A DNA stretch of 64,000 nt from Mucilaginibacter rubeus (GTDB taxonomy: Bacteria; Bacteroidota; Bacteroidia; Sphingobacteriales; Sphingobacteriaceae). How positions within the stretch are numbered: position 1 is the stretch's first letter; each line of letters begins with the position of its first letter. The stretch is taken from positions 62,001-126,000 of the forward strand of contig NZ_BMKD01000010.1 in assembly GCF_014643835.1 (NCBI RefSeq), given 5' to 3'. A program made the translations under genes and the position numbers. Shown piece by piece: positions 49,720-57,872 of the stretch. A model generated the notes under the pieces. That model saw only the letters and a program-made list of their open reading frames with translations, made no database searches and was not told the DNA's origin.

Positions 49720-51126
49720 ATGAGTAAAGCTAACAAACCAAAGTTTTTTGAGAACGTACAGATCATTGACATTGCCGAAGAAGGCAAAGGCGTAGGCAAA
49801 GCCGATGACTTTGTGCTTTTTGTAGATAAGGCCGTACCCGGCGATGTGGCAGATGTACAGGTATACCGTAGTAAGAAAAACTTCGGCGAAGGCAAGATCA
49901 CCGAATTAAAACAAGCTTCTGAATACCGAACGCAAGCTTTTTGCGAGCATTTCGGCACCTGTGGTGGCTGCAAATGGCAGCACATGACCTACGAGGCCCA
50001 GCTTAAATTCAAACAAAAATCGGTTGTCGATGCTTTAAGCCGTTTGGCCAAGATCAACGTTGAAGGTATCATGCCTATCGTGCCTTCGCCGGCCGATAGA
50101 TATTACCGCAACAAGCTTGAATTTACCTTCTCCAACAAACGCTGGCTTTACGATGGTGAAAACAAAGAAGATGGTACACTGAACATGAATGCTCTGGGTT
50201 TTCATATTCCGGGCAGGTTTGATAAGATCCTGGACGTAAACCATTGCTATCTGCAGGCCGAACCATCCAACGGCTTACGCAATGAGATCCGTGATTTTAC
50301 CATTCAACAGGGTTATACGTATTACGATCTGCGTAATCACAGCGGTATGCTCCGCAATTTGGTTGTACGTACCTCATCAACCGGCGAGATCATGGTGATT
50401 GTAGTTTTCGCTTACGCAGAACAAAGCGAGATTGATAACCTGATGAGCCACATTGACGCCCGTTTCCCGGAGATCACTTCCTTACTCTACATCGTAAACC
50501 AGAAAAAAAATGATACCATATTCGACCAGGATGTGATCGCCTTTAAAGGGCCCGAATACATCCACGAAGAAATGAACGGCATCAAGTTCCGTATAGGGCC
50601 TAAGTCATTTTACCAGACCAACTCTGTACAGGCACTTCGTCTGTATGAAATAACCCGCGATTTTGCGGGCTTTAAAGGCGATGAATTGGTTTATGACCTT
50701 TACACCGGCGCCGGCACCATTGCCAACTTTGTTGCCGGTCACGTGCGTGAAGTTGTTGGTGTTGAGTATGTACCAACTGCTATTGAAGATGCTAAGGTAA
50801 ATTCGGCCATTAACAATATCACCAACACCAAGTTTTATGCGGGTGATATGAAAGATGTATTGGTGGCCGATTTCGTAGCTGAGCATGGCAAGCCGGATGT
50901 GATCATTACCGACCCACCACGTGCAGGCATGCACCCTGATGTAGTAGCCCGCTTAATGGAAATTGAAGCTCCTAAAATTGTTTATGTAAGCTGCAATGCC
51001 GCCACCCAGGCCCGTGACCTGCTGGTGCTAAAAGAAAAATATGATACGGTTAAAATTCAGCCGGTAGATATGTTTCCGCATACCCAGCACGTGGAGAATG
51101 TGGTGTTGCTTGTTTTGAGAGATTAG
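49720..51126 (+). CDS. rlmD: 23S rRNA (uracil-5-)-methyltransferase RlmD-like
   Basis: A 468-residue enzyme of the TrmA/RlmD family. A TRAM domain at the N-terminus (about 10-70) precedes a four-cysteine iron-sulfur site beginning with CEHFGTCGGCKWQ near residue 80. The methyltransferase part shows VYDLYTGAGTIANFVA, TDPPRAGMHP and the catalytic Cys in VSCNAATQARDL. It methylates C5 of a uridine in 23S rRNA with SAM; tRNA cannot be excluded as substrate. Confidence 0.92.
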   Translation: MSKANKPKFFENVQIIDIAEEGKGVGKADDFVLFVDKAVPGDVADVQVYRSKKNFGEGKITELKQASEYRTQAFCEHFGTCGGCKWQHMTYEAQLKFKQKSVVDALSRLAKINVEGIMPIVPSPADRYYRNKLEFTFSNKRWLYDGENKEDGTLNMNALGFHIPGRFDKILDVNHCYLQAEPSNGLRNEIRDFTIQQGYTYYDLRNHSGMLRNLVVRTSSTGEIMVIVVFAYAEQSEIDNLMSHIDARFPEITSLLYIVNQKKNDTIFDQDVIAFKGPEYIHEEMNGIKFRIGPKSFYQTNSVQALRLYEITRDFAGFKGDELVYDLYTGAGTIANFVAGHVREVVGVEYVPTAIEDAKVNSAINNITNTKFYAGDMKDVLVADFVAEHGKPDVIITDPPRAGMHPDVVARLMEIEAPKIVYVSCNAATQARDLLVLKEKYDTVKIQPVDMFPHTQHVENVVLLVLRD

Positions 51127-51279
51127 AGGTTAGAGGTTAGAGATTAGTTTTTCTTAGCGTATGGTTCATTGTTGATAGTTCATAGCTATGATGTTTAAGA
51201 ATCGGTACGATCACAAAAACAAATCGGTGTAATCCCAAAAAAATCAACGAAATCAGCGTAATCAAAAAAATCAACGGTC

Positions 51280-51675
51280 ATGAACCCTGAAGAACTGCTT
51301 AACGAAGGAAATGAACGCAACAAACCGGCGGCTGATAGTCCGCTGATAAGTTTGGAGCGTGACCTGAAATATTTTAACGACTCAATTAAAGAAATAGCCG
51401 AAGAGATCATTAACGAAGGACTCTCTTCCTACCCTATTTTCATAGCTCATCAGCACGAACTTAGTTTAGGCGAATTAATCCTTGATCGTCATGATTTAAA
51501 CTCGGAATGGAGTATTCATGCTTCTACATTGGAAGAATTTGTAGAACGAGACGTTATAAAGCCTGTACTGAAAGAACGCTTTGTTAACAGCTACAAAGAT
51601 CCGTACCAATTTATGTGCGTATTTGTAGTGGTTCCCGAAGGCGCAAACTTTGTGTTTTTCCCTTACGCTAAGTAA
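51280..51675 (+). CDS. conserved hypothetical protein (131 aa)
   Basis: A soluble acidic protein with an N-terminal helical stretch (SLERDLKYFNDSIKEIAEEI) and a beta-rich remainder (FIAHQHELSLGELILDR, CVFVVVPEGANFVFFPYAK). It resembles proteins conserved across Bacteroidota without an assigned role. The 150 bases upstream are phrase-like spacer (repeats of aatcaacgaaatcagcg). It probably shares a transcript with the phosphoribosyltransferase gene about 110 bases downstream. Confidence 0.75.
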   Translation: MNPEELLNEGNERNKPAADSPLISLERDLKYFNDSIKEIAEEIINEGLSSYPIFIAHQHELSLGELILDRHDLNSEWSIHASTLEEFVERDVIKPVLKERFVNSYKDPYQFMCVFVVVPEGANFVFFPYAK

Positions 51676-51783
51676 GTTTTATTTATATAAATTTGAGACG
51701 TGCGGGAAATAAACCTAATGTAGTTTTATCACCATTCCGCATAAAAGCTCTTTTAAAAAGAGCAACAAATAATGCTGATAAAA

Positions 51784-52296
51784 ATGCCTGAAAAAAAGCT
51801 TCTCATATTAAATAAGCAACAGATCCAGCAAAAGCTCGACAGGATGGCCTACCAGATACTGGAGGACAACTTTGACGAGGATGAAATATTGATAGCCGGT
51901 ATCCTGCCGCGTGGCAACCACATTGCCGAGCGCCTGAAAACCATCCTCGATGGCATTGCGCCTTTCAAAAGCCGCCTGCTTACTATCGAACTTGAAAAAC
52001 AAAGCAGCAGCTTAAGCGCCAATATTGATTTTGAGGTAGAAGAATGCAGTAATAAAGTGGTGATACTGGTTGATGATGTGCTGAACAGCGGTAAAACCCT
52101 TGCTTACGGCTTTGGTGTATTTTTGGATGTTCCGCTGAAAAAGCTCCGTACCGCGGTATTGGTTGACCGCAATCATAAAAGTTTCCCTATCACTACGGAT
52201 TTTGCCGGTGTAGCCCTTTCAACCGTTATCAAAGAGCATGTTGATGTAGTGCTTGACGAAGAAGACGGTGAAGAGGATGCGGTTTATTTAAGGTAG
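51784..52296 (+). CDS. phosphoribosyltransferase family protein
   Basis: A 170-residue type I phosphoribosyltransferase. The PRPP-binding motif VVILVDDVLNSGKTLAYG near residue 83 and the upstream LIAGILPRGNHIAERL segment are clear; the C-terminal VDVVLDEEDGEEDAVYLR is like that of PyrR-type proteins. The nucleobase or regulatory substrate is not shown. The start at 51784 (MPEKKLLIL) is preferred over 51772. Confidence 0.85.
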   Translation: MPEKKLLILNKQQIQQKLDRMAYQILEDNFDEDEILIAGILPRGNHIAERLKTILDGIAPFKSRLLTIELEKQSSSLSANIDFEVEECSNKVVILVDDVLNSGKTLAYGFGVFLDVPLKKLRTAVLVDRNHKSFPITTDFAGVALSTVIKEHVDVVLDEEDGEEDAVYLR

Positions 52297-52448
52297 GATG
52301 AATTCTGTCTTATTCAACTGGTTTTTATTCAATAAATCATTTTATAGAGATCGTCATTACTGTAAGAAGTACGAAGCAATCCGGCATAAGCAGAGCAGCA
52401 ACACAAAGGTTATGACACTTTCCTCTTCTTGGTTTTTATAATTAAAAA

Positions 52449-52613
52449 ATGGCAGAAAAGATTAATTATACAAGAGACTGGTGGGAAAATTTATCTGAAG
52501 CTGAAAAACGGCATATTGATGCAGGTATAGCCGATGCCGAAAATGGCAGAACTGTTTCTGCAGAAGAGTTCTGGGATAAATTAAAAGGACAAAATGAAGA
52601 TTTATATTCTTAA
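52449..52613 (+). CDS. antitoxin-like 54-aa protein, partner disrupted
   Basis: A complete frame encoding MAEKINYTRDWWENLSEAEK and 34 more residues, with the WWENLSEAEKRHID and GRTVSAEEFWDKLK pattern of RelB/ParD-like addiction-module antitoxins. An overlapping ATG at 52594 begins MKIYILNFG, as expected for a RelE/ParE-type toxin, but that frame is cut nine codons in by the GGGCGTT repeat (52618-52698). The pair is therefore a toxin-antitoxin remnant; the family assignment is by pattern only. Confidence 0.55.
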   Translation: MAEKINYTRDWWENLSEAEKRHIDAGIADAENGRTVSAEEFWDKLKGQNEDLYS

Positions 52614-52695
52614 TTTTGGGCGTTCCTTCGGCCGGGCTTTGCACTTATACTGCACAGGCATTAGCCACTTGGCCGGTACCCGTTTCAATCCCTAA
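52594..52695 (+). pseudogene. RelE/ParE-like toxin start truncated by repeat
   Basis: MKIYILNFG overlaps the antitoxin stop by 20 bases, then runs into the GGGCGTT element and stops at 52695. Only the first ~9 codons look like toxin sequence. The missing remainder is not found downstream. Confidence 0.4.
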
Positions 52696-52698
52696 CGC
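52618..52698. repeat. GGGCGTT...AACGC dispersed repeat, copy 2
   Basis: Starts gggcgttccttcggcc and ends ccctaacgc, sharing the block tgcac.ggcattagccac..ggccggta.c with copy 1 at 6913-6999. It lies inside the toxin-like frame. Confidence 0.8.
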
Positions 52699-52712
52699 AA
52701 AAAGAAGGCTCT

Positions 52713-53219
52713 TTAAATACTCGCCCCCAACGCCTCTTCGAGCTTCTCAACCGACATATCAATCCCTTCAACAATATTTGTTGCCTGCAGGTAGAAACCT
52801 TCACGCTCGGCCAGTTTGCCGGTGATAAATTCTACCAGTTCATCGCCTTTTTTCCCTTGCAATACCGGACGAATGGTTTTGCTGTTCTCCAACCTGTCGG
52901 CCAGGGTTTTGGGAGATAGTTTTATGTAGAGGGTTTTACCGTTGGCATTCATCCAATCCATGTTATCAAAAAAACAAGGCAATCCTCCGCCGGTTGATAC
53001 CACGGTATTTTCGGCATATTCAGTTTCTTTCAATACCTGCGATTCCAGTTTACGGAATGCATCCTCGCCAAATGAGGAAAAATATTCGGCTATGCTCATG
53101 CCTGCTTTGGCTTCGAGCACATGATCAAGATCAATAAATTCGTAGCCCCATTTGGCGGCAAGTTTGCGGCTCCAGGTTGTTTTGCCACACCCCATAAAGC
53201 CCACAATAAAATATTTCAT
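52713..53219 (-). CDS. aroK: shikimate kinase
   Basis: A 168-residue P-loop kinase: GFMGCGKTTWSRKLA near residues 8-22, the DLDHVLEAKAGMSIAEYF shikimate-binding region with the Asp pair, and the VVSTGGGLPCF loop. It phosphorylates shikimate in aromatic amino acid synthesis. It is the last gene of the DUF1599/BT_3928/permease/aroK run, 10 bases after the permease gene. Confidence 0.93.
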   Translation of the reverse strand: MKYFIVGFMGCGKTTWSRKLAAKWGYEFIDLDHVLEAKAGMSIAEYFSSFGEDAFRKLESQVLKETEYAENTVVSTGGGLPCFFDNMDWMNANGKTLYIKLSPKTLADRLENSKTIRPVLQGKKGDELVEFITGKLAEREGFYLQATNIVEGIDMSVEKLEEALGASI

Positions 53220-53229
53220 AAAAATTTCT

Positions 53230-54288
53230 TCAGCTTAATTTTACCCGAGGGTCAATCCAAACATAGATAACATCCACTAGGATACTGATCACCACAAATA
53301 TAAACGCGATAAACAATATAGAGCCCATCACCACCGGAAAATCCGACATTTCCAAAGCATCAACAGTAGCTTTGCCTAATCCGTTATAACCAAAAATGTA
53401 TTCCACAAAAAACGAACCTGCCAAAAGCGACGCAAACCAGTTGGCAATGGCGGTAATTACCGGATTCATGGCATTTTTAAGCGCGTGACGATAAATAATC
53501 GTCCGGTTACTTAATCCTTTCGCTTTGGCAGTTCGGATGTAATCCTGCCCCAAAACATCGAGCATGGCGTTACGGGTAAGCTGCACAATGATAGCCAATG
53601 GCCTTAAGCCTAAAGTGATAACCGGTAATATTAGGTTTTTAAGTGTAATCACTTCGCCTTTAAACGGATCATAGCTATACAAACTGCCCGACATGTTTAA
53701 ATGCGTGTAATTACTCAGCACAAAACCAAAGATCCAGGCAATAATGATCCCTGCAAAAAAAGAGGGCGCAGAAATGCCCAGTGTTGAAAAACTAATAGCC
53801 AGCTTATCAATCCAGGTATCTTTGTTCACCGCGCTTGCCACGCCCAAAAAAACACCGATAATGACAGCGAAGATCATAGCGGCAGCTGCAAGCACCAATG
53901 TATTCGGGATCACTTCCATCAATAACGAAGCTACATCCTTACGGGTTTGGTACGAACGTCTCAGGTAAGGCCATTTCAGTGCAAGTACTTTACTCTTGCT
54001 TACCGGGAACAGTTTTACATAGCCGTAGCGCTGTTGCTCGTCAGCCGTATTAAGATGGATACCTAATGGGGAAAGATCATTCAGATAATAGGCAAATTGC
54101 ACCGGTACTGGTTTATCCAGCCCAAACTCTTTGCGTACGGCCTGAAGCGATTGTACGTCGGCGCGCTGCCCCTGGGTCATACGGGCAGGGTCGACAGGTA
54201 AAATATTGAACAGGAAAAAAACAACAAACACTACCCCCAGCATTACTGCCAGCCCATATAGTAATTTGCGGAGCAGGTAAGGGATCAT
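53230..54288 (-). CDS. ABC transporter permease (DppB/OppB-like)
   Basis: A 352-residue integral membrane protein with six helices. The N-terminus VFFLFNILPVDPARMTQGQR and the EAA-loop region TRNAMLDVLGQDYIRTAKAK fit peptide/nickel-type permeases. No second permease, ATPase or binding protein gene is adjacent, so its partners must be elsewhere. The gene is embedded in the operon with four- to ten-base gaps on both sides. Confidence 0.88.
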   Translation of the reverse strand: MIPYLLRKLLYGLAVMLGVVFVVFFLFNILPVDPARMTQGQRADVQSLQAVRKEFGLDKPVPVQFAYYLNDLSPLGIHLNTADEQQRYGYVKLFPVSKSKVLALKWPYLRRSYQTRKDVASLLMEVIPNTLVLAAAAMIFAVIIGVFLGVASAVNKDTWIDKLAISFSTLGISAPSFFAGIIIAWIFGFVLSNYTHLNMSGSLYSYDPFKGEVITLKNLILPVITLGLRPLAIIVQLTRNAMLDVLGQDYIRTAKAKGLSNRTIIYRHALKNAMNPVITAIANWFASLLAGSFFVEYIFGYNGLGKATVDALEMSDFPVVMGSILFIAFIFVVISILVDVIYVWIDPRVKLS

Positions 54289-54292
54289 TTTG

Positions 54293-55456
54293 CTATTTCT
54301 GTAAGTATTCCTTTACTATGTCTTCGTATTTAGGCACCGAATGATAATGCCACTTATTAATAACGGTGCCATTCTTAATTAACAAAACGCCCGGATTGGA
54401 ACGCACCATTGATTTCAGCGGAACACCGTCTGCATAAAAGATCTCGCTGATCAGCTTATGCTCTTTGGCAAACGCTTTGGCATCGGCTGCGGAATTTGAG
54501 GTGAGTAGCACGGTACGGATATTATAATTATCGGTTAAATTGATTGCCAATGCGTTGAGACGGTTGATCGCATCTTTATCTGTTTCGCTCAAATCATAGG
54601 CTACAATGAACAGGCTATAAAAAGGGCTCGAAAGTAATTCTTTGGTATAGTCGTTCCGCTGTTCATCCTGGATAGCCAGGTCACGAATTTTAGGCTCATA
54701 TCCCTTTTTCACCAGGCGGTTTTCCGGGTCACCAACAACTTCCCAACTGGCGTCCTTCCAGATATTACTTTTAAGATATTCCTTATCGTTCATTACCCTG
54801 GTAGCGCCAGTCTTTTTGTTTTTGAGGTGATAGGTAAGTTCAAACTCGTCAAGAGGCGCACCAGGCGGGATCTTCATTTCATCGGGTAGGTTAGCACCTA
54901 TTTTATATGGCAAAAAATCAATGACCGGCGAAAAGTTGTAGGTGTATACGCCGATGCCAACCGAAACTACGGCAGCGCAGATCAACCACTTATCGCCAAC
55001 CTTCGCGCTAAATAATGGCTTAATTTCTTTGCGCTTTACAAACAATACCAACACCAAAGCAAGCAAAACCATATCCTTACTAAAGGACTGCCATGGTGTT
55101 AAGGGAATGGCATCGCCAAAGCAGCCGCAGGTTTGCACCACTTTAAAAAAAGCCGAATAAAATGTAAGGAAGCCAAAAAAGATGATCAGCAATAACAATC
55201 CCCAGGCAACCTTAACAGCGCGGGCACCAATGAGCAAGGCGAAACCCAGCAACATTTCAAGCGCGCATAACACAATAGCCATCGTAAGCGCAAGCCCATT
55301 GAGGAAAGTCATATGAAAAACCTCAAAATACTCAACCAGCTTATACGAAAAGCCCAGCGGATCATTGGCTTTGATCGCTCCCGAAAATATAAACAATAAG
55401 CCCACCAATAAGCGTGGGATCCATATTACAGCGCTATTTGATGATGTATTTTTCAT
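54293..55456 (-). CDS. BT_3928-family DoxX/thioredoxin-like membrane protein
   Basis: A 387-residue protein of the BT_3928 type: a DoxX-like four-helix membrane part (IPRLLVGLLFIFSGAIKAND at the start, TCGCFGDAIPLTPWQSF near residue 109 with a CGC motif) and a periplasmic C-terminal part resembling thioredoxin (VLLTSNSAADAKAFAKEHK, NPGVLLIKNGTVINKWH) without a CxxC pair. A redox or methylamine-type role is suspected but not established. Confidence 0.85.
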   Translation of the reverse strand: MKNTSSNSAVIWIPRLLVGLLFIFSGAIKANDPLGFSYKLVEYFEVFHMTFLNGLALTMAIVLCALEMLLGFALLIGARAVKVAWGLLLLIIFFGFLTFYSAFFKVVQTCGCFGDAIPLTPWQSFSKDMVLLALVLVLFVKRKEIKPLFSAKVGDKWLICAAVVSVGIGVYTYNFSPVIDFLPYKIGANLPDEMKIPPGAPLDEFELTYHLKNKKTGATRVMNDKEYLKSNIWKDASWEVVGDPENRLVKKGYEPKIRDLAIQDEQRNDYTKELLSSPFYSLFIVAYDLSETDKDAINRLNALAINLTDNYNIRTVLLTSNSAADAKAFAKEHKLISEIFYADGVPLKSMVRSNPGVLLIKNGTVINKWHYHSVPKYEDIVKEYLQK

Positions 55457-55461
55457 AAGCT

Positions 55462-56010
55462 TTATTTGCCCAGATGTATATTAAGCTTGATCAGCGCGAA
55501 AACGGCATAGTTCAGCATATCCTGGTAATTGGCTTTTACACCTTCTGAAGCTTCTGTAAGGCCCTGATTATCTTCTATCTGTTTTACGCGGAGCAGTTTC
55601 ATCAGTATCAGATCTGTCAATGAACTTATGCGCATATCGCGCCATGCTTCGCCGTAATCATGATTTTTGGCAAACATCAGCTCTTTGGTTTCATTCACCT
55701 TCTCGTCAAACATCTGGCTCACATGATCAGGGTTAAGCTCGGTCGACATTTCGGGGCCGCATTCCAGCTGCATCATGGCTATCACACAATAGTTAACAAT
55801 GCCGATGTATTCGCCGGTGATATCATCGCCCACTTTTGAAATTTTTTTCTCTTCTAAAGTGCGGATTCGCTGGGCCTTGATAAAAATCTGATCGGTAATG
55901 GATTGCGGACGGAGGATGCGCCATGCGGTGCCGTAATCGCGGGTCTTTTTCATGAAAAGGCCTTTACATATATTAATTACGCCTTCGTATTCTGCTGCTG
56001 TATTAGTCAA
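55462..56010 (-). CDS. DUF1599 family protein with internal duplication
   Basis: A 182-residue soluble protein made of two copies of the same ~80-residue unit: DYGTAWRILRPQSITDQIFI with KAQRIRTLEE in the first half and DYGEAWRDMRISSLTDLILM with KLLRVKQIED in the second. This is the DUF1599 pattern, whose conserved charged residues suggest nucleotide binding. The start is TTG (an in-frame stop lies just upstream). It is the first gene of the four-gene minus-strand run and is divergent from folP. Confidence 0.85.
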   Translation of the reverse strand: MTNTAAEYEGVINICKGLFMKKTRDYGTAWRILRPQSITDQIFIKAQRIRTLEEKKISKVGDDITGEYIGIVNYCVIAMMQLECGPEMSTELNPDHVSQMFDEKVNETKELMFAKNHDYGEAWRDMRISSLTDLILMKLLRVKQIEDNQGLTEASEGVKANYQDMLNYAVFALIKLNIHLGK

Positions 56011-56106
56011 AAGATGCTATGTTTTGTTTGTTGTAACGTTGTAAAGCTTAAATGTTGGGAGGTTTTGAAGCCTGCGCCTGTAAAGTTAGTTAACTTTACC
56101 ATATTA

Positions 56107-56114
56107 TAACTTTG
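56107..56114 (+). promoter_or_regulatory. -7 element (TAACTTTG) of folP
   Basis: Matches TAnnTTTG and lies 16 bases before the GTG start at 56131. Confidence 0.55.
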
Positions 56115-56130
56115 CAACACTTAACTAACC

Positions 56131-56985
56131 GTGACTAAAAATACATTTTTCCGTAAAAAAGTTACACTTAATGCCGGGGGCCGATTGATTGATCTTTCAT
56201 CACCAAAAGTAATGGGCATTATCAATATAACCCCCGATTCGTTTTTTGCCGATAGCCGCAAACCCGGCGTTGATGAAGCCTTAAAACAAGCAGAAAAAAT
56301 GCTGACTGATGGTGCAACATTTTTGGACGTCGGCGCGTATTCATCACGCCCCGGAGCGGTTGATATTTCAACACAGGAAGAAACAGACAGGTTATTGCCT
56401 GTTGTTGAAGCTATTGCTGCCCAATTCCCGGAAGCTATCATGTCGATAGATACTTTTCGGGCAAAGGTTGCCGAAGCGGCAATAAAAGGCGGCGCGCATA
56501 TTATCAATGATATATCAGGCGGCATGCTTGATGGTGACATGTTTGCTACTGTTGCCCGCCTGCAAGTGCCATATATTTTGATGCACATGAAAGGCACACC
56601 GCAAACCATGAACCAACTGACCGAATATGATGATGTATTTCGCGAAGTGTTTGATTATTTTCTCTCGAAATACAGCGAATTAAAACGGCTTGGCGTACAT
56701 GACGTGATCCTCGACCCGGGCTTTGGCTTTGCCAAAAAAGCGGAGCATAGCTATGAACTGATGAGCCGGATGAATGAATTTAATATGTTGGGTTTACCGG
56801 TGCTTACTGGTATCTCCCGTAAAAGGATGATCTACGGTTTACTGGGGAATACGGCGGAAGAGGCGTTGAATGGTACTACAGCTTTAAATACTATTGCATT
56901 GACGAAAGGTACCAATATTTTGAGGGTACATGATGTGAAAGAGGCCGTGGAGGCGGTGAAGATTTGGGAGGCTTGCCAGATTTGA
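56131..56985 (+). CDS. folP: dihydropteroate synthase
   Basis: A 284-residue TIM-barrel enzyme: KVMGIINITPDSFFADSR near residue 26, LDVGAYSSRPGA, MSIDTFRAKVAEAAIKGGAH, HIINDISGGM, LILDPGFGFAKK-like VILDPGFGFAKKAEH and LTGISRKRMI. It joins 4-aminobenzoate to the pterin in folate synthesis. The start codon is GTG; no better ATG precedes the conserved region. It is divergent from the DUF1599 gene, as often in this phylum. Confidence 0.95.
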   Translation: MTKNTFFRKKVTLNAGGRLIDLSSPKVMGIINITPDSFFADSRKPGVDEALKQAEKMLTDGATFLDVGAYSSRPGAVDISTQEETDRLLPVVEAIAAQFPEAIMSIDTFRAKVAEAAIKGGAHIINDISGGMLDGDMFATVARLQVPYILMHMKGTPQTMNQLTEYDDVFREVFDYFLSKYSELKRLGVHDVILDPGFGFAKKAEHSYELMSRMNEFNMLGLPVLTGISRKRMIYGLLGNTAEEALNGTTALNTIALTKGTNILRVHDVKEAVEAVKIWEACQI

Positions 56986-56987
56986 GC

Positions 56988-57130
56988 TACGGCGGCCGGG
57001 AGGCCGCTTGATAGTTTGGCACTCGGCAGGAGTCGAGCGCCGGCGCCTTTTGTTTATTCCCCAACATACACCACGCTGACGCTCGGCTCTTGCCGAGTGT
57101 CGACTATTTCGCGGCCTCCCGGCCGCAGTA
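56988..57130. repeat. REP-type palindrome cluster flanking the RAYT gene (left)
   Basis: tacggcggccgggaggccgc at the left is mirrored by gcggcctcccggccgcagta at the right; between lie actcggcaggagtcgagcg and cgctcggctcttgccgagtg, again inverted. The same wording recurs at 57699-57840 on the other side of the transposase gene. Confidence 0.85.
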
Positions 57131-57144
57131 ACCAAAACAAAAGG

Positions 57145-57672
57145 TCACTCATCAACCTTAAACACAGAGTCAGGATTAGCGCTACTATACACATATGCTA
57201 TCGGATCATTAACGATCATCGCTTCAACCGGGTTATTATGGATATACTCTGCCTTCTGGTCAAATACTTTGGCAGTTATTAGTTCAGTAGGATGCATGGT
57301 CTTTTGCCAAAATTGATATTCGCTGTTTTGTTGAGTGCTGTTCGCGAAGTACCTGAACATGTAAAGCAGCCATTCTTTTCTGCTTTCCGTATAGCTATTA
57401 GTTATCAATGCTATAATACGCTTAGCTGTATAACTTTTGAGGTCTCTTATAATTTGCGGAAGTTTTGCTTCCTCCCATTCAATAATCAAATGAATATGGC
57501 TACTCATTATACAATAAGCATACACCTTTAAGCCCTTGTTTTTTCTGCAAAATTCCAGGTTATTTAAAAACTCTTCGCAATATTCAGACCGGGTGAAAAT
57601 ATCTATCCAGCCAACTATCGTGAGGGTTACGAAAAACGGGCGATCTGTATTGGCTTTTCTGAATTCTGATAT
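57145..57672 (-). CDS. REP-associated tyrosine transposase (RAYT), start codon ATA
   Basis: A 175-codon frame homologous over full length to RAYT (Y1/IS200-like) transposases: FRKANTDRPFFVTLTIVGWI at the N-terminus, the HUH motif in CIMSSHIHLIIE, and the tyrosine helix AEYIHNNPVEAMIV. Both catalytic elements are intact. At the expected start the codon is ATA (57670-57672), directly after an ATC and a stop, so no ordinary start exists before the GTG at 57525, which would delete the first third. The gene is flanked by REP palindromes on both sides. Confidence 0.75.
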   Translation of the reverse strand: MSEFRKANTDRPFFVTLTIVGWIDIFTRSEYCEEFLNNLEFCRKNKGLKVYAYCIMSSHIHLIIEWEEAKLPQIIRDLKSYTAKRIIALITNSYTESRKEWLLYMFRYFANSTQQNSEYQFWQKTMHPTELITAKVFDQKAEYIHNNPVEAMIVNDPIAYVYSSANPDSVFKVDE

Positions 57673-57698
57673 GATTTAGGTTTGATTTTAGGCTTTGA

Positions 57699-57840
57699 CT
57701 ACGGCCGCCAGAGGCCGCTTGATAGTCGATACTCGGCTGGAGCCGAGCATCAGCGTGTTTTTTTTATATATTTTTTTATTATTCCGCCACCGCTCGGCTC
57801 CAGCCGAGTGGTAACTATCCCCAGGCCTCCGGCCTGCTAC
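57699..57840. repeat. REP-type palindrome cluster flanking the RAYT gene (right)
   Basis: actacggccgccagaggccg at the left is mirrored by caggcctccggcctgctac at the right; inner inverted pair ctcggctggagccgagc / gctcggctccagccgag. The wording (aggccgcttgatagt..actcggc) matches 56988-57130. Confidence 0.85.
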
Positions 57841-57872
57841 TCACTATAACAACTTTATATTTTTCTTGCTTC

